From a virus: a stretch of DNA of 41,014 nucleotides. Location: positions 1-41,014 of the IMG/VR virus record IMGVR_UViG_3300049789_000040; one strand, 5' to 3'. Every line of letters starts with the position of its first letter. The first letter of the stretch is position 1. This document shows, one piece after another, positions 23,615 to 31,024 of the stretch. A program made the position numbers and the translations under genes. The notes beneath the pieces are model-generated. The model did no database searches and had not been told where the DNA came from. It saw nothing but the letters and a program-made list of their open reading frames with translations.

Positions 23615-24018
23615 GTTCCACCTCCGGCGAGCCGCCGAGCGACGTCCAGTCGCTGCTCGGCCTTGGTGAGCTGGTGGACTGCATCGTCCAAGCGCTGATA
23701 GCCTCGCGACGGGCCGAGCACGTAGAGCCACGCCTCCTTCAGGACGAACCGCTCCGCCTGCTCGATTTCCAGCCGCCGCTCGGAGTCGGCGATGGCGACC
23801 TCGATGGGCTGCGGGTGGAGGGCCGCCATGCGGTGCAGGGCCACCTCGTCCGCCAGCCGAGGCACCAGATCCTCCCAGGCTAGGCGCCTCGGGTCGCAGG
23901 CGCTATCCCAGGCGACCTGGGCCATCACCTGCTCCGTCGAGTAGCAGTTCGTCACGAACGGCCGGCAAGCTCGGAGCACCAGGGCCACCAGCACATCCTC
24001 TTCGCTCAGCGCGCTCAC
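23611..24018 (-). CDS. Hypothetical helical protein (135 aa)
   Basis: A 135-aa helix-rich protein (VSALSEEDVLVALVLRACRP at the start; AEQRLDVARRLAGG at the end). GTG start at 24018 overlaps the upstream stop (GTGA), and its stop overlaps the methyltransferase start. No family recognised. Confidence 0.5.
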   Translation of the reverse strand: MSALSEEDVLVALVLRACRPFVTNCYSTEQVMAQVAWDSACDPRRLAWEDLVPRLADEVALHRMAALHPQPIEVAIADSERRLEIEQAERFVLKEAWLYVLGPSRGYQRLDDAVHQLTKAEQRLDVARRLAGGGT

Positions 24019-24635
24019 GAGGACCTCCGGGGCGCTTTGTAGGCGGGCGAGGCGAGCGCCAGCAGCTCCCGCGCCGACTTCGCCATGCTCGCGTGTCCGC
24101 ATCTGAGCGAGACCTCGTAGTTGAGGAGTGCATCGGTCAGGTCCCGCGGCTTGCGAAGTTTCTTCGGCACCCGCGAGTGTGTTTTCGGGGTAGCCGACAT
24201 AGAGGCCTTCGGCGATACAACCTCCGGCACCGGCAGCATCGCCTCGATGCGGATCCGGACGCCCCAGTCCCCGCGCTCCTGCTCGTACTTCCAGGCGACG
24301 CGGGGGTCTCGGTCGTCCACCCCGAGGACGGCCGCTACCTCATCCTTCACCGCCTTGCACGAGCCGGGGAGGTTCTCCTCGGGGTCGAGCCCGCGCCCGG
24401 GTGCCACCCGGGTGAACGTCACCGTGCAGGGCGACGGCACCGGGATGAACACCCGCACCGCCTCAAGCATTGAGCGGGGTGCGCGAAGCGCGAGCATCTT
24501 GGGCCAGCAGAGCTGCACCGCCTGGCGCTCGGCCTGGATGCGCCCGATCCGCTGGCCCCGCACCTCCCGGTTGTTCTCGCCCCGCCCAAGCCGCAACGGC
24601 ACCCAGAACTCCAGCACCAGCTTCCCGTCGTTCAT
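24015..24635 (-). CDS. RusA-like Holliday junction resolvase candidate
   Basis: A 206-aa protein. The central part has the RusA-like layout: a strand region (CTVTFTRVAPGRGLD), then DPEENLPGSCKAVKDEVAAVLGVDDRDPRVAWKYEQE (read as DPEENLPGS, KDEVAAVLGVDD). RusA resolvases use a set of Asp residues in such DN/DD patterns to cut four-way junctions made during replication, which would help process concatemers before packaging. The exact catalytic Asp set is not proven here. Start ATG 24635 overlaps the HU stop (ATGA); another ATG lies 15 bp upstream. The open frame continues upstream through other genes. Confidence 0.5.
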   Translation of the reverse strand: MNDGKLVLEFWVPLRLGRGENNREVRGQRIGRIQAERQAVQLCWPKMLALRAPRSMLEAVRVFIPVPSPCTVTFTRVAPGRGLDPEENLPGSCKAVKDEVAAVLGVDDRDPRVAWKYEQERGDWGVRIRIEAMLPVPEVVSPKASMSATPKTHSRVPKKLRKPRDLTDALLNYEVSLRCGHASMAKSARELLALASPAYKAPRRSS

Positions 24636-24961
24636 GGGCGCACCCGACATGGGCCGAAGGTCTTCAGACTGGCGGCCTTCGCGGGCCTGAGCGGGATGGG
24701 CGCCGCCCGGAGTTCCTTCGCCGCCCGGAAGCCGATACCCAGAATCGCCGGCAGCCTCCGCATCTCCCCGGTCGCCAAGTCCCGGATCCGCCGCGCCTTG
24801 CGCACCGTTGGCCGGAACGTCCCGAACCCCGGCAGGCGGATGGGCGCGCGCCGCGCGGCTGCGCCGATCTCCGCCAGCGCCGCGCCCAGTACCCGCGCCA
24901 CCTCGACCTGCGTGAGATGGCACTTCTCGGAGACTCGCCTCACCAATTCCGGCTTCGTCAC
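24632..24961 (-). CDS. HU/IHF-family DNA-binding protein
   Basis: A 109-aa protein with the HU/IHF core: N-terminal helices (MTKPELVRRVSEKCHLTQVEV), the GFGTF motif (45-49, LPGFGTF), then the arm region (RKARRIRDLATGEMRRLPA) and the short C-terminal FRAAKELR. These proteins bend DNA as dimers. The usual R-N-P of the arm is replaced by R-D-L, and a C-terminal extension of about 20 residues is present, so it is a divergent member. ATGA overlaps on both sides. Its place next to the replication gene suggests a role in origin or recombination structure. Confidence 0.75.
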   Translation of the reverse strand: MTKPELVRRVSEKCHLTQVEVARVLGAALAEIGAAARRAPIRLPGFGTFRPTVRKARRIRDLATGEMRRLPAILGIGFRAAKELRAAPIPLRPAKAASLKTFGPCRVRP

Positions 24962-26091
24962 ATCGCACCTCCGGACTCCGCTCTTGCACTTGCCGTTCCA
25001 TCTCCGCCGTTGACGAGCTCCGGGCGCGGCGGTTCCGGACCAGCACGCTCCTCCACCAGCACCACCACCTTCCGCGGGGCGGCGTAGCGCTCCGCCAGCG
25101 CGCGGTAGTTCGCCTCGAACCAGTCCGATGCCTCGGGCGTCGCAGCCAGCAGCGTGAGGATGGCCGGGGTAACGGCGCGCTCTCGGAACTGCTCCAGGAG
25201 CTGGGCGCCGTAGGCCTTCCCGTCCTCGCGCATCCGGTCCAGGACCGCCGCCCAGCTGGAGCCCAGCTTCGAGCGGTCGATGGCCGGCTGCTCTCCGCGG
25301 CCGACGCTCAGCTCCCGCACTGTGCGCTGGCCACCCTCAGCCGGAAACGGCTCCTGGTACTGGCCCCAGTGCTTCACCAGGTCGCCCACGGCGCCCAGGT
25401 AGGGGAACTTTCCCCGCGGCACCGTCAACGCGTTCCTGAGCCGCCGGAGGACTTCCGCCTCGCCATGCTGGGCGGCCAGGTCCCCGATGGCGCGCTCCTG
25501 GGCGAGCCTGTGGCGCGGCGGACCCCAGTCAAGCGGCCGGCCACGGGCGCGCTGGTGCTCGGCCTCCATGGCGTCGCCTAGACCGGATGGCATGGTCTGG
25601 TCTGCTCCCTGGGAGGGCTCCGCGCGCGCGCCCGCGCGAGGGAGATCTTTCTGTGCTGGGTGCTGGGTGCTGGGTGTAAGAGCTGGTCCGCCGCTGGCTG
25701 GCCGCTGGTCCGCCGCTGGCTGGCCGCTGGTTTTGGGCTGGAGCTGGCCACCAGCGGAACGGTCTGCGCTGGCGGCGCGGGCTCGACCGGCATCAACGCG
25801 CTGCTTGTGCGTCAGGAGAAGCCGATCAGCCTCTTCGGAGCACAGCTCCCAGGCGCTTCCCCGCGCTACCAGGAAACCGAACTCCACCAGGCCGCCGGGG
25901 ATGCGGGGGTCCGGCCCGAAGCACGCGGCCAACACCAGCGCGGAGACAGCTGGATTCTTTCGCTCCCAGACGTGCTCCAGGAGCTCTAGGAACCCCCATC
26001 CCATTGCCGCCGGCGGAAGCTCAAGGGCGCGCGCCACGCGGGCGATCCGGCGCTTCGCGTCCAGCGTCACGGCCAAATACGGGTCGGCCAT
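24958..26091 (-). CDS. Replication-initiator-like protein
   Basis: A 377-aa protein. Residues 1-100 are helical with ARALELPPAAMGWGFLELLEHVW, like the winged-helix N-termini of phage replisome organisers. Residues about 118-165 are a low-complexity Pro/Ala/Gln linker. Residues 279-336 (SSWAAVLDRMREDGK, then LTLLAATPEASDWFEANYRAL) resemble the DnaA N-terminal domain pattern (W..vL, then L.LlA...F..w....Y). It probably initiates phage replication and recruits host helicase. The start ATG at 26091 has GGGAGG 5-6 bp away; a GTG 3 bp upstream would also work. The linker DNA holds direct repeats (25655-25731), a candidate origin. Confidence 0.55.
   Translation of the reverse strand: MADPYLAVTLDAKRRIARVARALELPPAAMGWGFLELLEHVWERKNPAVSALVLAACFGPDPRIPGGLVEFGFLVARGSAWELCSEEADRLLLTHKQRVDAGRARAASADRSAGGQLQPKTSGQPAADQRPASGGPALTPSTQHPAQKDLPRAGARAEPSQGADQTMPSGLGDAMEAEHQRARGRPLDWGPPRHRLAQERAIGDLAAQHGEAEVLRRLRNALTVPRGKFPYLGAVGDLVKHWGQYQEPFPAEGGQRTVRELSVGRGEQPAIDRSKLGSSWAAVLDRMREDGKAYGAQLLEQFRERAVTPAILTLLAATPEASDWFEANYRALAERYAAPRKVVVLVEERAGPEPPRPELVNGGDGTASARAESGGAM
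25655..25731. repeat. Direct repeats in replication gene linker (candidate origin)
   Basis: Three copies of the 7-bp unit GCTGGGT (25655-25675) are followed by two perfect copies of a 22-bp unit that starts GCTGGTCCGCC (25682-25703 and 25704-25725) and a partial third (GCTGGT). Unit lengths are not multiples of three. In lambda, initiator-binding repeats lie inside the initiator gene O; by analogy this may be the origin. The alternative is simple slippage in a low-complexity linker. Confidence 0.6.
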
Positions 26092-26585
26092 CACCGGCCT
26101 CCCTTCGGCGGCTCGGCAGCCAGCTCGCGGATCCGGGTGGCGATCCGATGGGCAGTCGACGCGCTCGCTCCCGCATCCCAGCGTTCCCGTTCCGCTGCCA
26201 GCCCGGCCGGTGCGTACGGCCCAGGCGGCACTTCACCTAGGTCCGCTTCGGCCGCGAGCGCGGCATCCTCCAGCGCCTGGGCGCGGACCTCCGCAAGCAT
26301 CCGCGGGAGGTCCTCCTCAAACTGCCGGAGGTACATCGCCAAGTCGTAGACCTCTTCCTTCGCGTCCCGAAGAGAGTCCCGGCTGTTGTTCGCCCGGAGC
26401 GCCGTCCCGTACTTCCTCCGGCCGTGCTCAGCGCGCGCGGTCAGGTCGGCAACCACCAGCGGGAGGATGGGGGCGCCGTCCCCGGTGGGCGCCGGCTGGG
26501 GGACGAAAAGCTTGTCGAGGACGCGACGGTAGGCCTCACGTTCCTCAGGCGTGAGCTCTTCCTTGGGCAAGTCGCAGGTGGCCAT
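26091..26585 (-). CDS. MazG-like nucleotide pyrophosphohydrolase domain protein
   Basis: A 164-aa protein. The middle region has a segment (RAEHGRRKYGTALRANNSRDSLRDAKEEVYDLAMYLRQF, read in parts) that matches the all-alpha NTP pyrophosphohydrolase (MazG-like / dATP-dGTP diphosphohydrolase) pattern: G..KYG..L..N..RD.L.DA.EE..DL..YLRQ, with the Glu/Asp residues that bind Mg. Its likely job is to adjust the dNTP pool during phage replication. The C-terminal third is a helical Arg/Glu-rich tail of unknown role. Adjacent starts and stops link it to both neighbours. Confidence 0.65.
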   Translation of the reverse strand: MATCDLPKEELTPEEREAYRRVLDKLFVPQPAPTGDGAPILPLVVADLTARAEHGRRKYGTALRANNSRDSLRDAKEEVYDLAMYLRQFEEDLPRMLAEVRAQALEDAALAAEADLGEVPPGPYAPAGLAAERERWDAGASASTAHRIATRIRELAAEPPKGGR

Positions 26586-27014
26586 CTACGCGGCCCTCTC
26601 CTCGGTCTCCAACTGGGCGAGAACCTGAGCGGTAACGTCGCCCGGAACGCGCCAGAACCCCTGCGCGCCGTTGCGGATGAGCTGCCAGAACCGCTCCTGC
26701 GCCTCCTTCGGCGCCTCCTCGTCCAGCGGGTCCCCGAGGGAGAAGAACACCCGGCGGCGCTCACCGGCCTCCGCCGCCGCCCGTGCCCACCTCGGCGGAT
26801 CCTTCCAGGCGCTCTCCGCCGCCACCGTCCGCGGCGCGCCCGGGCCCCACTCGCCCTTGACGCCCCCCATCCGGAACTTCTCGCAGACGAGGAACTCCGC
26901 GTAGCAGTTGATGCAGCCCGGATGCGTCTCGCCGTTCGGCCCCACCGCGTGCGAGCACCCGCGCCAGGGATTGAACGTGTGGTGCGTCCAGCCGATGGCG
27001 GTCTCCTTACCCAT
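26586..27014 (-). CDS. Short Gp37/Gp68-like (DUF5131) protein
   Basis: A 142-aa protein with the family signature near the N-terminus: AIGWTHHTFNPWRGC, then C and CYA (GCINCYAEF). In full-length members (about 230-350 aa) a longer C-terminal domain follows. This copy has the VFFSLGDPLDEEAP segment but then ends with GDVTAQVLAQLETEERAA, so it appears truncated or a compact version. The family has a Cys motif that suggests metal binding; its biochemical role is not established in my knowledge. ATG at 27014, 8-bp overlap with the upstream gene. Confidence 0.65.
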   Translation of the reverse strand: MGKETAIGWTHHTFNPWRGCSHAVGPNGETHPGCINCYAEFLVCEKFRMGGVKGEWGPGAPRTVAAESAWKDPPRWARAAAEAGERRRVFFSLGDPLDEEAPKEAQERFWQLIRNGAQGFWRVPGDVTAQVLAQLETEERAA

Positions 27015-27474
27015 GGGGCGCCGCCTCTCCACCCGCGCCAAGCAGCAACCGCGTACCCTTCTCCTGGGCCTCGCGGACCAGCGGCAGCAGCCTGTCCCCG
27101 AGGTGGATGCCGCCCACCACCAGGTGCGCGAGGAAGCTCTGCTCGAACGTCTCCACGCCCTGCTCGAGCGCGGTGAACTTCGCCTTGAGCACCAGCAGCA
27201 GCTGGCGCCAGCGCTCCTTCGCCTTCTGCTCCGCCCAGCCCCGCTTCTGCGCGTCGGTGGGGAAGTACCTGCCGCCGATCTTCTGCGGCGCGTCCTCGGG
27301 CTGGGGAATGGGGATGCTCATCTGCACGGCCCACCCCTTGCGCTGGAAGTAGACGATGGCCTTCCCCGGCTCGTGCATCACCCCGACGTGGCTGCACTCC
27401 GCCCGCTGCAGGAGGCGCTCAATCTCCAGGCGGCTCTGTCCCGTATCGACGCTCGTTCCCTCTGCGTAGGCCAC
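27007..27474 (-). CDS. Conserved phage protein (155 aa)
   Basis: A 155-aa protein. Pattern: MAYAEGTSVDTGQSRLEIERLLQR, IPIPQP, WRQLLLVLKAKFTALEQGVETFEQSFLAH (read as shorter pieces). I have seen this overall layout in small phage early proteins, but I do not know a function. It is the most conserved-looking of the small genes near the cytosine methyltransferase. ATG at 27474 directly follows the upstream stop. Confidence 0.6.
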   Translation of the reverse strand: MAYAEGTSVDTGQSRLEIERLLQRAECSHVGVMHEPGKAIVYFQRKGWAVQMSIPIPQPEDAPQKIGGRYFPTDAQKRGWAEQKAKERWRQLLLVLKAKFTALEQGVETFEQSFLAHLVVGGIHLGDRLLPLVREAQEKGTRLLLGAGGEAAPHG

Positions 27475-27738
27475 TCAGGCTCTCCCCTTCGTGTCGTTGT
27501 CCCCGCACCGGCAGGCGTCGATGCGCTCCTGGAGCCGGTCGGCCCTAAACCCCAGCTCCGCCACCTGGCGCGCGAGGTGGATGTTCTCCTCGAGCAGCTC
27601 GTGTTCTCGGAGCCTGGAGGCTTGGAGGCTGCTCTCCACCGACTTCACCCGGGCCTGGAGCAGGGCCAGTGAGGGCGGCGGGAGTTGGAGTTCGGCGCGA
27701 TGCCGGCGCCAGGGCCACCAGGAGAGAAGGGAAGTCAC
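27475..27738 (-). CDS. Coiled-coil small protein (87 aa)
   Basis: An 87-aa protein with a Trp-rich start (LLSWWPWRRHRAELQ) and a long helix with heptads (LLQARVKSVESSLQASRLREHELLEENIHLARQV), then CRCGDNDTKG. It starts at the ATGA overlap with the methyltransferase stop. Might be a small regulator or membrane-edge protein; function unknown. Confidence 0.5.
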   Translation of the reverse strand: MTSLLSWWPWRRHRAELQLPPPSLALLQARVKSVESSLQASRLREHELLEENIHLARQVAELGFRADRLQERIDACRCGDNDTKGRA

Positions 27739-29030
27739 GCCGCGGCGACCTCCGCCAGCTCAGGCACGTTCGCCCGAACCAGCGCCTCCGCCACCTCGGG
27801 GGGGACGCTGTTTCCAATCAGCTCGGTCTGCGCTTCCAGCGTCCGCGCCGCGCTCAAATCGTACTTCTCCGCGAACCGGCCGAACTGCCCCCGGAGTAGC
27901 TCGGGAGGGCGCAGCATGCGGAGGGTGATGTCGCAGATCTGGTAGGGCGTCCCCTGGACCGTCACCAGCCCGTGCCGTTGCTTCCCAGTGATGGTGCGGA
28001 TTGGCTCGCGGACGTCCTGCCCGGCGGTCCCATCGGAGCCATAGTAGGTGGTCAGGAAGGCGGCGACCGCGGCGAGGTGCGTGCCCTGGGCGCTCACCGT
28101 CGGCATCGGCTGCCGCGGGTCAGCCCCGGTGCACTGGCCTCGGAGCTTGATCAGCGTCGCGGCGGTGAGGGAGTGGTGGTCCCGGCCCGTGATGGTGTCG
28201 AGCGGCCGGCCATGGTTCACCTCCACCAGCCATGAGGCGACCAGCCGCGGCGGCGCCGGGACGATAAAGGGGTTGTCGCTCTCAAGGACGAAGCGACGGA
28301 GCCCCTCCGCGATTCGCCACATTGTTTTCGGGGCAAGGTGGTTCGGCTTTCCGGTCTTCGTGCGCCGCCCGAAGATGCTGCGGCCCAGATCACTCCAGTC
28401 GATGCACTCGGCCGCGGAGTGGTACGGCAAGGGGCGCCCTGGACCGTGTGTCGGCTCGGGCCAGCGAACGGGCAGGCCGTCCCGCCGCGCGACGACGAAC
28501 AATCGCTCCCGGCTGGTGGGGGCGCCGTACTCGCACGCGGCGAGCACTCGGTGCTCCACCCGGTAGCCGAGGCGCTCCAGGTCGCGCCGCCAGCGCCGGA
28601 ACGTCTCCCCCACCCGCTCCGGGATGCGGAACCCGTCTTCTCCGAGCGGTCCCCAGCCCTCGAACTCGGGAACGTTCTCGACGAAGATGATCTCCGGCCG
28701 GACGTCCTTCGCCCACCGCCTGACCACCCAGGCCAGCGAGCGGATCTCCTTGGAGCGTGGGCGCCCGCCCTTGGCGACGGAGAAGTCGCGGCAGTCCGGG
28801 GAGAACCAGGCCACCCAGACCGGGCGTCCGCCCGTTGCCTCCTTTGGGTTGACCTCCCAAATGTCCGAGATCAGGTGGCGGGTGCGCGGGTGGTTCGCCG
28901 CGTGGACCTGGAGCGCGAGCGCGCTGTGGTTGATCGCGATGTCCACGTCTCGGCCGAGAGCCGCCTCCATGCCGGTGGAGGCGCCCCCGCCGCCCGCGAA
29001 ACCATCCACGATGAGCCCGCGCCCCTCCAT
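27735..29030 (-). CDS. DNA (cytosine-5) methyltransferase
   Basis: A 431-aa protein. Motif I DGFAGGGGAS (9-18) binds SAM; the catalytic Cys is in SPDC (Cys80, where most family members have PC, so it is a PDC variant); ENV (118-120) is motif VI; PTSRERLF is motif VIII (R-x-R type); the C-terminal motif X GNSVPP is near 406-411. The region between VIII and X is the target-recognition part (about 190-380). It adds a methyl to C5 of cytosine, likely protecting phage DNA from host restriction. It is of typical length and fully open. ATG start. Confidence 0.9.
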   Translation of the reverse strand: MEGRGLIVDGFAGGGGASTGMEAALGRDVDIAINHSALALQVHAANHPRTRHLISDIWEVNPKEATGGRPVWVAWFSPDCRDFSVAKGGRPRSKEIRSLAWVVRRWAKDVRPEIIFVENVPEFEGWGPLGEDGFRIPERVGETFRRWRRDLERLGYRVEHRVLAACEYGAPTSRERLFVVARRDGLPVRWPEPTHGPGRPLPYHSAAECIDWSDLGRSIFGRRTKTGKPNHLAPKTMWRIAEGLRRFVLESDNPFIVPAPPRLVASWLVEVNHGRPLDTITGRDHHSLTAATLIKLRGQCTGADPRQPMPTVSAQGTHLAAVAAFLTTYYGSDGTAGQDVREPIRTITGKQRHGLVTVQGTPYQICDITLRMLRPPELLRGQFGRFAEKYDLSAARTLEAQTELIGNSVPPEVAEALVRANVPELAEVAAA

Positions 29031-29033
29031 CGG

Positions 29034-29636
29034 CTACGCCTCCGGGGTCCCGATGAACAGCGGGAGCTTCGTCTCCGCGGCGGCGTACTCGGCCAGGTGC
29101 TCGAAGGCGTCCGCGAGCACCTCGGCGCCCGCCTGGATGCGCAGCTGGAAGCGCGCCCTCTGCTCCTCCACCGTCACCCGCAGGCGCACCTCCAGCGTCT
29201 GCGGCGCCGAGTCCTGGAAGATGGGGATGGAGACCAGCTGGCGCCGCGCCGGATCCGCCCAGATGGTGGAGTTGTCGGCCTTGAACCGGTTGGCGTGGTC
29301 CACGAAGGAACCGAGGGCCTGGTGAGCGGCGGTGCCCTCCCGCCGCAGGGGTCCGGGCGCGTCCAGGAGATACAGCTCGTGCGCGGCCCGGGCGCCCTGG
29401 AGGGCGGCTTCTCCCATCGAGGCGACGGTGAAGCCACCGGAGCTGTCGGGAAGGAAAGCGACGGGGATCCGCACCGGCTCGCCGCGCGCGTCCTTCGCTT
29501 CCAGGACATGCACCTGGATCTCCTTCGCGGCCTGGGCGCTCTGCTGGATGAGGGCGACGGCGCCGGCGAGATGCCCGCCCAGATCGCTCAGTGGCGGAGG
29601 CTGCGTGGGTGACTTCGGTGGATTGGGGTTCGCCAT
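29034..29636 (-). CDS. DUF2303-like phage protein
   Basis: A 200-aa protein. The pattern of the C-terminal half (GSFVDHANRFKADNSTIWADPARRQLVSI, read in parts) fits the DUF2303 phage family (FVDLVNRHK...S.IFAD), which is often near recombination or replication genes. Function is not known. ATG at 29636 sits 6 bp past the previous stop, with GGAG about 10 bp away. A C-terminal helical tail completes it. Confidence 0.55.
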   Translation of the reverse strand: MANPNPPKSPTQPPPLSDLGGHLAGAVALIQQSAQAAKEIQVHVLEAKDARGEPVRIPVAFLPDSSGGFTVASMGEAALQGARAAHELYLLDAPGPLRREGTAAHQALGSFVDHANRFKADNSTIWADPARRQLVSIPIFQDSAPQTLEVRLRVTVEEQRARFQLRIQAGAEVLADAFEHLAEYAAAETKLPLFIGTPEA

Positions 29637-29641
29637 GTTGT

Positions 29642-29998
29642 TCAGTTCTCCGTGGTGTTGCGGGTGCGCTTCGGGTTGGTGAGGTCCATCGCGGTCTGCT
29701 GCGGGTCGCTGTCGAGCAGGTTCCCCGCCTTGTCCGTGAAGAGCGTGACCGTGGAGGTGGGAGCGCGCGGCAACTTCTCCTCGCACCTGGCGGCGAAGGT
29801 GACGCGCGAGCCCTGGTCCGGGAAGACCTTGATGATGATGGTCACTTTTCCTTCCTCGCCAGTGGTCTTCACCGCCTGAATCGCCTTGGCGAGCGACTCC
29901 TCGATTTGGATTTGGATGTGGCGCTCCGGGTCCGTCTCCGCTCGGTCGACTGCGGCGAGCACTGCAGCCAGCCTGTTGCCTTCCTGCTGCTCCCTCAC
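29642..29998 (-). CDS. Conserved phage protein upstream of DUF2303 (118 aa)
   Basis: A 118-aa protein. The pattern ITVTIIIKVFPDQGSRVTF...LPRAPTSTVTLFTDKAGNLLDSDPQQTAMDLT (in parts: KVTIIIKVFPDQ, LFTDKAGNLLDSDPQQ) matches small phage proteins that precede DUF2303 genes, from memory. Start GTG at 29998 overlaps the upstream stop (GTGA). Possibly a DNA-related accessory protein; no catalytic motif. Confidence 0.55.
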   Translation of the reverse strand: MREQQEGNRLAAVLAAVDRAETDPERHIQIQIEESLAKAIQAVKTTGEEGKVTIIIKVFPDQGSRVTFAARCEEKLPRAPTSTVTLFTDKAGNLLDSDPQQTAMDLTNPKRTRNTTEN

Positions 29999-30327
29999 GT
30001 TCGGCTCCCTCCGGCCGCGAGCGCGGCCCCTTCGTGGTTGGTCTGCTGCAACTCGGGCGGGTGGAGCTCCTCCCGGTCCCGCGTACCGCCGCACCGCAGG
30101 CACCAGATGCCGAAGCGAGGGCGGAGGAAGGCGTGAGGCTCGTCCAGCGCCTCCCGCTCAGCGCCGATGCGCCGGGCCAGCTCTTCGGCGGACTTCTCCA
30201 GGCGGTGAAGCTCCAGGTGCAGCAGGTCTTGGTAGCGGCTGCCGGGGATGGCCTCACGCAGGCCGGTGATGGAGGCCCGGAGGGCGCGCAGGGAGGCGCG
30301 CAGCTTGCGGAGGGGCGCGCGGGTCAA
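29995..30327 (-). CDS. Coiled-coil protein with CxxC (110 aa)
   Basis: A 110-aa protein. N-terminal 60 residues form a coiled-coil (LRKLRASLRALRASITGLREAIPG, and EKSAEELARRIGAERE). Then FGIWCLRCGGT has a CxxC pair. ATGA overlap with the upstream gene. Function unknown; may bind metal or partner. Confidence 0.5.
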   Translation of the reverse strand: MTRAPLRKLRASLRALRASITGLREAIPGSRYQDLLHLELHRLEKSAEELARRIGAEREALDEPHAFLRPRFGIWCLRCGGTRDREELHPPELQQTNHEGAALAAGGSRT

Positions 30328-30659
30328 CGCTCGTCCTCCAGTGCCAGCACGCGCTCACGGACGGCGAGGAGCTCGTCGCGCATCTCGCGCGCCCCGGCGC
30401 CATACTCGCTGGCGGCATCCTGAAGCAGTCGGGCGATGTTGCGGCGCTCGCCCGTGCGCGCGCTGGCCAGCTTCTGCTCGGCCTCCAGCGCCCGCTTCTT
30501 CAGCGCGGCGGCCTCCTCGCCTGCCTTGGTGGCCATCTCCAGCGCGCACCGCATCGCAGAGGTGGCGGCGAAGAGCATGTCCAGCAGCTCGAAGTAGCCA
30601 GGGGTATTGGTGTCGAGCGGGTTCGACGCCAGCGCCGGGAGTGGTGGGCTCGCGCTCAT
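30324..30659 (-). CDS. Coiled-coil protein (111 aa)
   Basis: A 111-aa protein with a Pro-rich start and long helical heptads (KKRALEAEQKLASARTGERRNIARLLQDAASEY, in parts). The ATG at 30659 overlaps the upstream stop. The frame is open upstream through a neighbour shadow. Function unknown. Confidence 0.5.
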   Translation of the reverse strand: MSASPPLPALASNPLDTNTPGYFELLDMLFAATSAMRCALEMATKAGEEAAALKKRALEAEQKLASARTGERRNIARLLQDAASEYGAGAREMRDELLAVRERVLALEDER

Positions 30660-31024
30660 GACCGGAGGTGCTCCTCGACCAGCCGGTCCAAGTGGATGGC
30701 CCCCGCGCAGGCGGGGCACTCCACCAGGTGGCCCAGGAAAACGGAGAGCTCTGGCTCGGCGACCGCCCCGGCGTTGTACTTGATGACCAGGTCGCAGATG
30801 GAATCCGCCCGGGGTGAGGCCGCCAGCGCATCCACCGCGCCGTCCATCTCCTGGCGGTACGCCTCCCACCAGAGGGCGACCTCCTCCGGCGTCCAGTCCG
30901 AGGCCGGCTTCCCGGACGGCGGGCGGTAACTGCGAGCCGGCGGCGACCGAGGACCCCCGTTCCCGGCCGCCGCCGACTCCGCACCCCCACCCCCACCCCC
31001 CTCAAGCTTCGCGCGCTCACTCAT
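30656..31024 (-). CDS. Protein with HxxxCxxC (anti-sigma-like zinc motif) (122 aa)
   Basis: A 122-aa protein with a Gly/Ser-rich start, a WTPEEVALWWEAYRQEMDG helix, and near the C-terminus LGHLVECPACAGAIHL. The H-x3-C-x2-C layout is that of the zinc-binding anti-sigma (ZAS) domain, in which His and two Cys hold zinc. The layout alone does not prove anti-sigma function; many metal knuckles share it. Start at 31024, 8-bp overlap with the upstream gene. A phage anti-sigma factor here would fit early take-over. Confidence 0.45.
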   Translation of the reverse strand: MSERAKLEGGGGGGAESAAAGNGGPRSPPARSYRPPSGKPASDWTPEEVALWWEAYRQEMDGAVDALAASPRADSICDLVIKYNAGAVAEPELSVFLGHLVECPACAGAIHLDRLVEEHLRS

